The position numbers were made by a program, and so were the translations under genes. Positions 37,401 through 46,744 of a stretch of 64,000 nt of DNA are shown piece by piece (position 1 is the stretch's first letter; the number at the start of each line of letters is the position of its first letter). Under the pieces are notes generated by a model that saw only the letters and a list, made by a program, of their open reading frames with translations, made no database searches and was not told the origin of the DNA. Source of the DNA: Liolophura sinensis. Lineage: Eukaryota; Mollusca; Polyplacophora; Chitonida; Chitonidae. Location: NCBI RefSeq assembly GCF_032854445.1, contig NC_088297.1, forward strand, positions 11,990,163 through 12,054,162. The letters run 5' to 3'.

Positions 37401-39360
37401 TAGGCCAAATGCTTACACCCATGCAGGACGTGTACAAGCAGGGCTGCTAAAACATGACACTTATGTTCATGAACATCACCCTGACACCAAACTAAACATC
37501 GACCCTTTAAACACCGAACAGAGCTGATACTCTTTGGTTGTGTAACAGGTGTTTTGGTTTGTAGTTTCTAACTGTCACCTTGTTTAATACCGATGGTGCG
37601 GGAGAGATCCTAGGTTTTGTGACGTCACTCTAGATAGCTAAAGATGGCAAAATGGCGTCACCAAGTAAGAGTCTAGGTACTGAGGATTGCTTGCTATTTA
37701 TTTTGTTGCTAAGGGGTGTAGAATTTTTAAAATATTTTTAGAACATTTCTGGAATACTACTTTACTAATTAATTCAGTTTTAGTGACTGACTCTATGTTC
37801 ACCAAATGCCAAATGGTATTGTAACGTCAATTCACTTAAGAATCTGGTCTTCACAATGAACATCTGAGGAGCAAGTCAATAACAGACAGAGCATGACCCA
37901 ATAGATGTTGTAACAACTGGACCTGCTTCTCAGTTGTCATTTCTAGATCGTTTTAGTTCCGGAACACCCAAACAGCTGGGCATTGCAATAACCTCCTTTA
38001 TCTCGCCCAGCGCTGTGTGATGTCCTGAGACTGGAGTTTGTGAAGACAAATGTGCTATTTACATGGTGATTTCCACGTCCACGAAAACAGTGTCACGAAA
38101 ACAGTGTCAGTAAGATGTTCTTCATTCCAGCCTCTGTCAACTGCTCATGGGTCCTACATTTCAGAAAGTCATTTCTTTCTTTGTTTAGATAAGACCTGGA
38201 TTTGAATTTCCATCAGACAGCATGTCGGGTCTGTAACCAGACTCAAGTTGTTATGATAGGAAGTATTTTTTAGACACGTTGAAGACAGATGAAGAGGGTA
38301 TGGCTTCAGTATGACTGAAATGATGTAAGAGACGAACTGACGTCAATACGCATGTGTTTGTGTCACATGCTTGTGTCACATGCTTGTGTCACATGGACCA
38401 CATCTGAATAGGGTCTCCTACATATTTGGCCAGCCTCATTGGCCAGCCTCATTCAGGGAAGTATGATTGAATTGACGTAAGAGACGAATTGACATCAATA
38501 CGCATGTGCTTGTGTCACATGCTTGTGTCACTTGCTTTAGTCACATGGACTACATCTGAATAGGGTCTCCTCCATATCTGGCCAGCCTCATTCAGGGAAG
38601 TATGGTTGAAATGACGTAAGAGACGAATCGACTATATAGCACATCAACTTGAATGGTACGGTGTTATAAGCAACCGACTATGGACCCAAAATGTTGTTTG
38701 ATAGAAGTTCGAATCCAGAGTATTTCACAACAAAGTCGTGTAAATCCTTTCAAAAAAAGTATAAATTGAGACGCAGAGTCATATAACATGACAGGCACGT
38801 GATAGAAAATAGAGTGATAAACTTCTTATTTACACTGTTTTTTCTTTGCATGCAAATTGAACATCTAATTTAACCACTGAAAAATCATTAAAAGCATGTG
38901 GCCATGGGGGGGGGGGGGGGAATGGGGTGCTAAAGCACGTGGAAATTAACACGTAGATATAGCCCTAGTCCTTACAACTTCCTAAGCTGCTTCATCAATA
39001 GATTGAGGTCAATACCATGTGACAGCAACCCAACTTAAAAATTCCCAATGGCTCTGACCGCACTATATATTTAGCAACACGTCCTTCCTTTCTAGTGTGA
39101 CAAGTCAAAGTTGCCTTTCCATACGCGGACACCGAGGCCCTATACACAACAACAACAACCATTTACAAACTTGTGAGCCACGAAGTAACAGACGGGTCTG
39201 ACGAGACAATTTAAAAGAGGCAGAAATTACACCGAACAAGTAGAGATTAAGGGAAATAAGACTGGTAAGTTCAACGCTTTCAATATATCGGTGTTAAACC
39301 TTAAAAAAATAGACGGTACAATCGCAGTTTACCTTTTTTGTCACGTTTAGATTTCGGCAT
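28478..39360 (-). CDS. MRTO4: MRTO4, mRNA turnover protein 4 / 60S assembly factor (8 exons)
   Basis: Exons in coding order: 39360-39333, 37012-36954, 35699-35596, 34753-34604, 33501-33350, 32478-32402, 29345-29219, 28575-28478. All junctions are GT-AG with matching phases, giving 264 residues against about 240 in vertebrates. It starts [20 protein letters not shown], the hallmark MRTO4 N-terminus. Further family blocks: FSVQNMRN (exon 3), [16 protein letters not shown] and [10 protein letters not shown] (exon 4), [20 protein letters not shown] (exon 5), [13 protein letters not shown] (exon 6), [10 protein letters not shown] (exon 7), and a Glu/Asp-rich tail (exon 8). It is a uL10/P0-like nucleolar protein that holds the P-stalk site on pre-60S particles until P0 replaces it. 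The exon 7 donor is my least certain junction: GTTAGT (29218-29213) keeps phase, whereas the nearby GTCAGG does not. Confidence 0.95.
28665..29232 (-). repeat. Tandem copies of the MRTO4 exon 7 donor junction in intron 7
   Basis: About ten copies (51-58 bp spacing) of the exon 7 end plus donor, on the coding strand GTCAGGGTCAAAG then GTTAGTA. Copies of AACCTTTGACCC (forward) begin near 28673, 28725, 28776, 29051, 29106 and 29161, with further mutated ones between 28825 and 29000; the true junction is at 29216. At 28920-28965 a longer stretch resembles the exon 7 body (GAACACCTCACATGTGG versus GAACACCTCCCATGTGC), so exon sequence was included too. Confidence 0.85.
30193..30773. repeat. 194-bp tandem repeat, three copies, in MRTO4 intron 6
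   Basis: Copies start GCTGCCTCACTGACA at 30193, 30387 and 30580 and are almost identical (about 95% by eye). They contain AGCAACACAGTTTTGGTGTT. No open frame. Confidence 0.95.
31300..31567 (-). mobile_element. Full-length SINE (-) in MRTO4 intron 6
   Basis: Tail TATTTATTTCTTTATTTCATTGG, complete core, tRNA-like head ending ACCACCTCTGCAACGGAGGC. Confidence 0.9.
32665..32815. repeat. Dispersed repeat (second family), copy 1
   Basis: Shares ATACTGACACCA-GCCAA-CAGTC, CTAGC-CTCTCAG and ACCAA-CGA-GCAG with 43590-43735. Both are in + orientation. Class unknown. Confidence 0.7.
32840..32958 (-). mobile_element. SINE fragment (-)
   Basis: Tail and about 95 bp of core, breaking off at GGGGAAAACCCCCATATCCG; directly follows the second-family repeat. 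Confidence 0.85.
33214..33332 (+). mobile_element. SINE core and tail (+)
   Basis: From GGTGGTCGTGGATTTCCCCT to CGTAAAACACCAATCAAACA. It ends about 18 bp before the 3' boundary (33350) of MRTO4 exon 5. Confidence 0.85.
33560..33900 (-). mobile_element. Two degraded SINE remnants (-)
   Basis: Weak matches at 33570-33660 and 33805-33900 to the CAAGAA-TTTCAC, GCCAG-TTATGGTGGGAG and AAACCC-CGA blocks. Old copies. Confidence 0.45.
33974..34236 (-). mobile_element. Full-length SINE (-) in MRTO4 intron 4
   Basis: Tail TATTTATTTCAATAGTG; core; head ending GCCACCAGGCCACAGAGGCC. Confidence 0.9.
35045..35145. repeat. 20-bp tandem repeat grown from a SINE tail
   Basis: Five copies of ATGTAATGATTTATTTATTT-like units that merge into the TTTATTTGATTTGTG tail of the SINE at 35130-35404. 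Confidence 0.8.
35130..35404 (-). mobile_element. SINE (-), near full length with diverged head
   Basis: Core from GTATGCCGTACTCAAGAATA to GATCAGAGAGGAAGCCGG, then a diverged tRNA-like end GCTAGCAAGCTAACTACTAA. Confidence 0.8.
35882..36062 (+). mobile_element. SINE (+), from B box to tail
   Basis: Begins TGTGAGTTCAAGTCCAGCTC (a good B box) and runs through the whole core to ACACCAATCAAATAAATAAA. Only the A-box side is missing. Confidence 0.9.
36150..36305 (-). mobile_element. SINE fragment (-)
   Basis: Tail and core to CTTTCCCATGTATGGCCAGA; head missing. Confidence 0.85.
36409..36552 (-). mobile_element. SINE fragment (-)
   Basis: TTTATTTATTTATCTGATTG tail and core to CCATTGGCAGGTTGATGGCC; second SINE within 260 bp in MRTO4 intron 2. 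Confidence 0.85.
37620..37671 (+). promoter_or_regulatory. Consensus CRE followed by a YY1-like ATG context, in MRTO4 intron 1
   Basis: A perfect TGACGTCA palindrome (37620-37627). 24 bp later comes AAGATGGCAAAATGGCGTCAC, with two YY1-like ATGGC cores and a donor-like AAGTAAGAG at 37662. It looks like the start of a short first exon, but I found no downstream exon on this strand. It could be an enhancer or a chance match. Confidence 0.3.
38315..38635. repeat. About 150-bp tandem repeat (two copies plus a third partial)
   Basis: The units start GACGTAAGAGACGAA-TGACNTCAATACGCATGTG at about 38322 and 38475; a partial unit starts at about 38614. Inside, TGTGTCACATGCT is itself repeated two to three times. 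Confidence 0.85.
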
Positions 39361-39540
39361 CTTGAGATGTCAACACGTGCACGCGGTCCACTGTGAGGTT
39401 AGTATTTGTGAGTAATTTAACAGCGACCTGTTGCCAACTGGGCCCTCACTCAGGAACGACGCACGTTATTATTCTCGGCCGCTTGTCGTATGAAGACCCT
39501 TCTGACACTGGTTTCTCCAGTCTCCATCGAAACGTTTAAG
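39361..39540 (-). promoter_or_regulatory. MRTO4 5' flank / 5' UTR (inferred)
   Basis: The start codon has AAG in front (A at -3). Upstream, a GC-richer stretch (GCGGCCGAGAA near 39475) stands out from the AT-rich surroundings, as at many housekeeping starts. No TATA box is evident. Inference only. Confidence 0.4.
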
Positions 39541-41390
39541 TTTCAGTGTAGGACATGTACATTCTATGGATCCTATGTTTAGTCACTGCCAGTGTAATAT
39601 AGAAAGCCATTTTGGTATCTATTCTCTATTTATACCTAAAACAATCGTGCATATGTACATGTATACGCCAAAAACATTATATCTCACATATACATACCGG
39701 TATACTGTGTGTGTAAAATCATTTTATACATATGTGCAGTTATTTTGTACATAAGTGAAAATATTTTGCACATATGTGGAAATCTTTTGTACATATGTGG
39801 AGATAAAATTTACTTTACGTACATTGTATATATAGAAATTTAACCCATCTATGTACAAATAACCGAAGCCGAATCTTTTAGACATACACTAATATGTGTA
39901 TTATGTGCAAATTTTACATAAATTACACACAGAAGAATTGTATGGGCATGCATATTCACACACTTTTGCACACACAGGATCTATAATTAGAAAAATATAC
40001 TACAGTTGTATCCCATTTTAGGCTTAGTGTCAGTTACATAACACATGTTTGACGACGACAATAAATCCGATAGGCTTTATAATGATGCATTATTCATTTC
40101 AGCCTCCAAAAACTATTGATTAAGGCGTATAAATCTGTGCGAGGGGAGCCTGACAAAGCCAGGTAACATGTATTGTGAAGCTGATTGCCTTTACGTAGCC
40201 AGGAAACACACGATGCAGGGTCATACCCGGCGTTATAGAGACAGGAATTATATATTTAGAGTTCCCACTCCCCCACACCCCACACACCTCTCATTGTCAT
40301 GAGCCCTTGATGATAACAAAGTGGTAGACGACGCCGATGTGGCCATTTGTTGAGTCATGAACCAGATAAGAGCTTTTAAAAGCAAAGAAAACACTTTAAA
40401 TACAGCATATGTCTGTTAAAAGAGCATTAAACACTGTCCAGGAAAATAGTTTGATTATATTTATTTTAATGTATTTTTTTTACCTCTAGAGCAAATTTTT
40501 TTTAAAACATCAGATTCTCCCGTGATCTGTATTTAGTGACTTAGAGAGTATCCGTGAGGCCACCTCGGTCTTTTTTTTTTTTTTTTCTTTTTTTTTAACT
40601 TGAATTTATTCGGTGAATGCGTTGACATATCTACATCAGTACACACTGAATGTTGACATCTAGAGGCGTATGTGTGCTAAATGGCAAAAGCGGATGTGAC
40701 GTCATTGGTCCAATATATTGTCAGAAACGATCACCGTATATATATATAGGATTCAAAGTTTCAAATACATTTTACTGGGATGGGGAATTATCGAATTATC
40801 TTCATACACAGTATTTAATGTTACTTCTGAATATATACATCACGTTGTAGTCTTTTGGCTTCGTCATCGCCACGACATGACAATACATGTCCCCCCGCCC
40901 CACACACACACCACTACCACCACCACAAAATATTCTTGGGTAGGCTATTATAGTAGACTAGATACTTTAAAGAGGCAGAAATTACACCAACCTAAAACAG
41001 ATTAAGGAAAAGAAGACTGGCAAGTTCCAGCCTCTTATTAGGCCTGTAAAATTCGCCGTAATAAATTTGCCTTAATATTTTTCCACATTGCATTCATATA
41101 AATATTGCAAGTATATACACAGAAAATTGCGCATGTAGTATGCTATGCAATATCAGTAAACGTATTATACAATACATGAATATAATTGAAAACAATATGA
41201 TTATAAACAATGAAATATCGACCAACAATGTTTTGCTCGTGTTCAGTGTTCATGCTCGGACATAATTGTGTATACTTGGATAACTGTATACATCCAAAGC
41301 CGCTGGGTATAATCTATAATAACACATTGTAAACATTACAGTAAATCTAAACAAATTCTGCTATTTATATTGCTCATCATATATGCAGTC
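39541..41390. other. Intergenic, AT-rich, no gene seen
   Basis: Contains ACATATGTG-type low-complexity sequence at 39640-39800. A segment at about 40970-41025 (TTTAAAGAGGCAGAAATTAC...) repeats one at 39208-39270 beside the MRTO4 start. Confidence 0.5.
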
Positions 41391-41393
41391 GTC

Positions 41394-41501
<108 letters not shown>

Positions 41502-41750
41502 CACACCGTACAGGCATTCGTACGCATTATGGGATAGTGTGTTGCATTGTTTCAAGCAGCTGCTCGTATCCCGCGTGCAGACCTTATATATCGGAACCGA
41601 TTAGCTGGTCGAAATATTATGCAATACCAGTTAAATTACCTTGATTATTCGTCAGATATTGCTAATCAAATAGACATTGGATGCCTTGGCCATCTGCTCT
41701 TCATGGAAACATGCATATGCTATGTACTGTCCCTGATGTTCTTTTATCAT

Positions 41751-41845
41751 TGGGAAAACCGGGTTTCCCCAACCGTATAATACTGGCCATTCTGGTATAA
41801 GTGAAATATTGTTGAGTTTACACGGTGTAAAAACACCAGTCATAT
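41751..41845 (+). mobile_element. SINE remnant (+)
   Basis: Degraded core: GGGAAAACCGGGTTTCCCC, TATAAGTGAAATATTGTTGA, CACGGTGTAAAAACACCAGT. Confidence 0.65.
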
Positions 41846-42009
41846 AACAAAAAAATCATTGGAAATATATATGGATGAATGCTTCACAGATATATTTTCA
41901 TAAGTCGCATTCGAACAACAAACCAAAATATTAAGACAACTTCAGTCAATTGGTTTTTAACGTGACAAAGCAATAAGCAACGCTCCTGGTCGTTCATACA
42001 GTGACTTTT

Positions 42010-43290
42010 GGTAAGACTTTATTTGAAGTCAGACATAGTAACGTTCCCATGCACTTTCTCAATGGGCATCTGGCACGACTTAGTGATTTTGAAGACAAAC
42101 ACACAGTTAAATAAACTAATTGCATAATGTATTAATGGACTTCTAACACAACTTAACGACTCGAACAAACAATTAAATAAACTTGCATAGGGCCTTGATG
42201 GACATCTGACATGACTTAATGACTTTGAGGGCAGACAAACAAATGAACTATCGTGTTTTAATTGACCTCAGACATGACTTCAAGACTTTGAACACAAACA
42301 ATTAAATAAACTTGCATAGTGCACTAATGGACATCTGACATGACTTAATGACTTTGAAGGCAGAGAAACAAATGAACTTCTATCGTGTTTTAATTGACAT
42401 CAGACATGACTTAATGACTTTGAACACAAACAATTAAATAAACTTGTACATTTCCTTAATGGACATCTGACATGACTTAATGACTTTGAAGGCAGAGAAA
42501 CAAATGAACTTCTATCGTGTTTTAATTGACATCAGACATGACTTAATGACTTTGAACACAAACAATTAAATAAACTTGTACATTTCCTTAATGGACATCT
42601 GACATGACTTAATGACTTTGAAGGCAGAGAAACAAATGAACTTCTATCGTGTTTTAATTGACATCAGACATTACTTAATGACTTTGAACACAAACAATTA
42701 AATAAACTTGTACATTTCCTTAATGGACATCTGACATGACTTAATGACTTTGAAGGCAGAGAAACAAATGAACTTCTATCGTGTTTTAACTGACATCAGA
42801 CATGACTTAATGACTTTGAACACAAACAATTAAATAAACTTGTATAGTGCCTTAATGGACATCTGACATGACTTAATGACTTTGAAGACAAACAAACAAA
42901 TGAACTTAAAAACGTGTTTTATTGGACTTCAGGTATGACTTTATGAGGTTGAACTGTGGTGAACTTCCATCGAGACTTAATGGACTTCAGACATGACTGA
43001 CTCTGAAGAAACGCAAACAAAAGAACTTCCAACGTGTCTCAATAGACCTCTGCTATGACTTATTCGGAAGACAGACAAACAAATGAACTTCCAACGTGTT
43101 TTACTGGACTTCAGGTATGACTTTATGAGGTTGAACTATGGTGAACTTCCATCGAAACTTAATGGACTTCAGACATGACTGACTCTGAAGAAACGCAAAC
43201 AAAAGAACTTCCAACGTGTCTCAATAGACCTCTGCTATGACTTATTCGGAAGACAGACAAACAAATGAACATTTGTCGTGCCATGGCTGA
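42010..43290. repeat. 132-bp composite tandem array
   Basis: Built from two about 66-bp halves sharing ACATGACTTAATGACTTTGA: one half has GGCAGAGAAACAAATGAACT, the other ACACAAACAATTAAATAAAC. The marker CAGAGAAACA recurs at 42361, 42493, 42625 and 42757, exactly 132 bp apart. The right part (42900-43290) holds a second variant duplicated once. Confidence 0.9.
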
Positions 43291-43589
43291 CTTCATCAGC
43301 ATGAATTAAAATTGTCAATATTTTAAAATGTACACTGTAGAAAATTGTAGGCTTTTATAAAGAACTATATACATGTACATGTACTTTATGATGATATAGA
43401 AGTCAATGATATGTAGTTTATGACAACATTTCGAGTAATGCTCTCAAAAAATTGAAATATAGTGTCTACTGCGTGGAACCATTATTGAACAAAATAATAG
43501 TCTACACAATCAATATATATCTATATGTATGCGTGAGTTTTAAGTCGTACTTGTGGCGGGGCGAGTTCATGCCGCCAACGTAACTTACG

Positions 43590-43735
43590 CCACTGAAATA
43601 TCATGCCGAAGACACCACACATGACACTCCACTCAGTCACAATACACTGACACCAGGCCAACCAGTCGTGTCTCTTTGCTCTAGCCTCTCAGCCCGTAAT
43701 CACCAATCGAAGCAGCAACAAGAGCCATTTTTTAT
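43590..43735. repeat. Dispersed repeat (second family), copy 2
   Basis: ATCATGCCGAAGACACCACA, ACACTGACACCAGGCCAACC and CTAGCCTCTCAGC match 32665-32815. Confidence 0.7.
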
Positions 43736-43894
43736 GCAGATATATTGTCATGGATGTCAAACGAGGCATCACACTGAACATTCGGGAATAAACTTGTGTG
43801 TAGAATGAGGACCTCGACAGAATTAGCTTGGTTTATTCCCAAATATATGGCTCTGTCTGGTTTTAGTTTTAAACTTAAATTGCTTTAAGTTTGT

Positions 43895-43955
43895 AAGTCG
43901 ACATACAAGTAAAGTATTTTTGATCATGCACGGCGTGAACTCTAATCAAGAAAAC
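43895..43955 (+). mobile_element. Old SINE tail remnant (+)
   Basis: ACAAGTAAAGTATTTTTGAT, CACGGCGTGAACTCTAATCA: a weak match to the core end. Confidence 0.4.
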
Positions 43956-44179
43956 ATAGCGCATTTGTAACGATTCCGCCTACCCAATGACCCCCGTCGT
44001 CATATGGCCGAAAAATTAAGTACCCATAAGACATTAGTCTTTCATGCATGCATTCATTCATTCATTTATTTTGTATGATGTTTTATCAGCCGTACGTTCA
44101 TACCCCGAATCTGTTTAGTTTATCATCTTCTTTCCATATCACATTTATCAAGTTAACATTTAATGAGTCTCAATTCTTA

Positions 44180-44467
44180 TATTTATTTATTTATTTATTT
44201 ATTTATTTGCTTGATTGGTGTTTTACGCCATACCCAATGATATTTCACTTATACGACGGCTGCCAGCATTATAGTGGGGGAAATCAGGTACAGTCCGGGT
44301 GAATCCCACAACCGTCCGGAGGTTGCTGTCGGATCTTCCTCGTGTATAGATGAAGAGGAAGCCAACAAGAACTGAACTTACAGTGATCGCATTGGTGAGA
44401 GGCTCCTTGGTCATTAGGACCCCTACGCTGCGCTAGCGCGCTAACCAACTGAGCCACGGAGCCCTCC
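44180..44467 (-). mobile_element. Full-length SINE (-) with (TTTA)n tail
   Basis: (ATTT)n tail of about 30 bp, then TTGATTGGTGTTTTACGCCA, the full core, and an intact head GCGCTAGCGCGCTAACCAAC-TGAGCCACGGAGC. The best-preserved head in the window. Confidence 0.93.
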
Positions 44468-45378
44468 TCGATTCTTATAAGACTCAATGTGGTCTTAATG
44501 AACACACGAAGCGCATGTTTGATTTTACGTCTTAATATGCAGTTTATAAGCTCTAAGACATGAAGGTATTTTTTTAAAAAAAAAAAAAAAAAAAAAAGCT
44601 TTTTAGTTTCCGTCTTATCTGGGCATAAAAATTGGCTTTAAATTACACTTTTCTGCAGTCGTGACGTCGGCGATTACAGGGTGCAAAACAACCGTGTTAG
44701 AGAAAAGTACCAAAAATGGGGGCGCTGGGTAGCCATTGGTGCCTAGATTTGACCTTTTTTTTTTGGGCAAATTTTGGTTACTGGTTGGTTTTAATTATAT
44801 TTCCTCTCTTACAGATGAAAACCAAACTCCAAATTTAAATATATGTACCTTAAATTTGAAAAACGCATGTAACTTATTGATTTTGATGTTATCCAATTAA
44901 GGGAATCGTCTTGTCTTTGTGTCTACTGATCAGGGGCGTTAACTCGTGCATCATAGGGGATCGCCACCTGTGAAAATACCACCCTGTGCTAAATGTTTAC
45001 TGCATTCTGCTATAATGTTTGCTTATGAACCACTGCTTGTGCAGCCTTCTCCAATACAGCACTACAGAATCGTTAGGAGTATACATACAATTTAAGACAC
45101 ATTGAAAACAAGGTTTTGCTCAGGCCTGTCAAAATAAAACACCAGTTGATGCTTTCTGTGAGAATTATAATTTACAAAACTTTACATAAATAGGTTGATT
45201 TATTCTTTTAGCTTAAAGGTACATTGTAACTGATTTAGAAAATGGCAAAAAATAGTATATATATAGCAAAACAGCTCCCTTTTTTATTCATTTTTTTCAA
45301 CGAAATGAAGAGTTTGCGAAATTGGGAATCTATTTCTTTTTAAGCAGTCTTTTAGTTTTGAAAATATATTATAGTCAT
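44468..45378. other. Intergenic, nothing recognised
   Basis: Includes a poly-A tract at 44573-44597. No exon or repeat family identified. Confidence 0.4.
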
Positions 45379-45381
45379 ATA

Positions 45382-45471
<90 letters not shown>
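45379..45471. repeat. (AT)n microsatellite, about 93 bp
   Basis: Uninterrupted AT dinucleotides. Confidence 0.98.
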
Positions 45472-45473
<2 letters not shown>

Positions 45474-46480
45474 TGTATGACAATATGAAATCAACATTTA
45501 CACGCCATGTAAATAAGACAGAATGATACATGTGCATCAGCAGGGCTCTGTGTGGTATCCTTACTGTAGGCCCAATTAATACAGAACAAAAATGTGGCAA
45601 ACCTCTCTTACACAAAGACATGGACGTTAAACCCCAATCGAACAAAACAACCACAAAGACGTGCAGAAATAATAATTAATCAGCTTGGAGTTCGAATCTA
45701 GTCACTATGCTTTGGGGTTGGACTTTTTTTTCTTTTTACGGAGAGGAGTGTTGTTATGTTTCATTGTTGTTGTTTAATGTTGTTTTTTTTTTTTTAACAC
45801 ATTTGGTACGGTAACAAACTTCAATACTCGACGATAACTCAGCAATCAGTATTACCGAGTATCTAAGCCCACAGGTATACTTGAATGGTAAGATTTCTAA
45901 TGAATAAGCGTTGTTTAGTCCTCAGTCTGTAACTGGACCCTTGAGCACCTGAAGTGATACTCAGACATAGATTGTGGAAATAACTTCGGTGATTCTTAGC
46001 GTGATTATGGACTTCCTTGTTTGCAATAATGGATTTTCCAATCCGATACATTTTGTTGCCATGACGGTGTTGAGTAACACGGAAGTACGTGTAACGAGAG
46101 ACGAGCTAGTAAGACACGCCCACTATGCTGCTTTTGTGATTTTCCAGACTTCATGCATACTCTGTTTTATATTAGCACTGCTTAATCATAATCAGACGAC
46201 CCATTTCGGCCGCACATATAATTTTCGTGCTGCGTCCAACGATCAAGCGAAAAATTATAATTCAGTTTGTTTCGACTGGTGCGATAAGCGCAAGGCTTGC
46301 TGCCTTAGAACAGGAAAAACGTCTCCCCGACCATGAGCATGCCGCCTAGTGCCACCATGGCAACGGCGTGACGTAAATGTCTCCCGTGTCAATCTAAAGG
46401 GCATCCCCGCAGAAGGTTTCTGGAATAGCCATAGGTCTGAATTTACCGGGCTGGAGCACACAGGCAGCGACCAACTAGTA
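45472..46480. other. Upstream flank of the 14-3-3 gene
   Basis: A 120-codon open frame (45974-46336, +) shows no recognisable family. A CRE half-site-like GTGACGTAA lies at 46368-46376. Otherwise nothing found. Confidence 0.4.
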
Positions 46481-46659
46481 CCGATAGAATTTTATTTGTT
46501 TCTCCCCTGTACATAGCCACAGTAAATAAGGTAATTATGGACGGATTTTATTGGTTTTATTTCTATGACTGAATTTGCTGATCCGTTTGTGTAATCACTG
46601 TGTTTGTCGGAGATTGTTAGGGCGCAGTAATAAATGATGTCACTAACCTGGTGACTGTA

Positions 46660-46744
46660 CCCTAGCTTCCGCCATTTTGTGGAAGTGTTCAGTGCTCCCG
46701 TGCAGCTCGATATACCAGTTTAATTTTGCGTTTTTAGGTCCAAA
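46660..46744 (+). promoter_or_regulatory. 14-3-3 5' region: YY1-type site and possible UTR acceptor
   Basis: CCGCCATTTTG at 46669-46679 is a strong YY1-type motif, typical close to transcription starts of widely expressed genes. TTTTTAG at 46731-46737, seven bases before the start codon, could be a 3' splice site for an upstream noncoding exon; if unused, the UTR runs straight from the YY1 region. Confidence 0.5.

Noticed and set aside
44400-44467. tRNA-like sequence with A and B boxes
   Set aside because: It is the head of a SINE in reverse orientation, joined to the SINE core and without an intact cloverleaf; not a free tRNA gene.
45974-46336. 120-codon frame upstream of 14-3-3
   Set aside because: No family recognised and no downstream exon structure; treated as flank.
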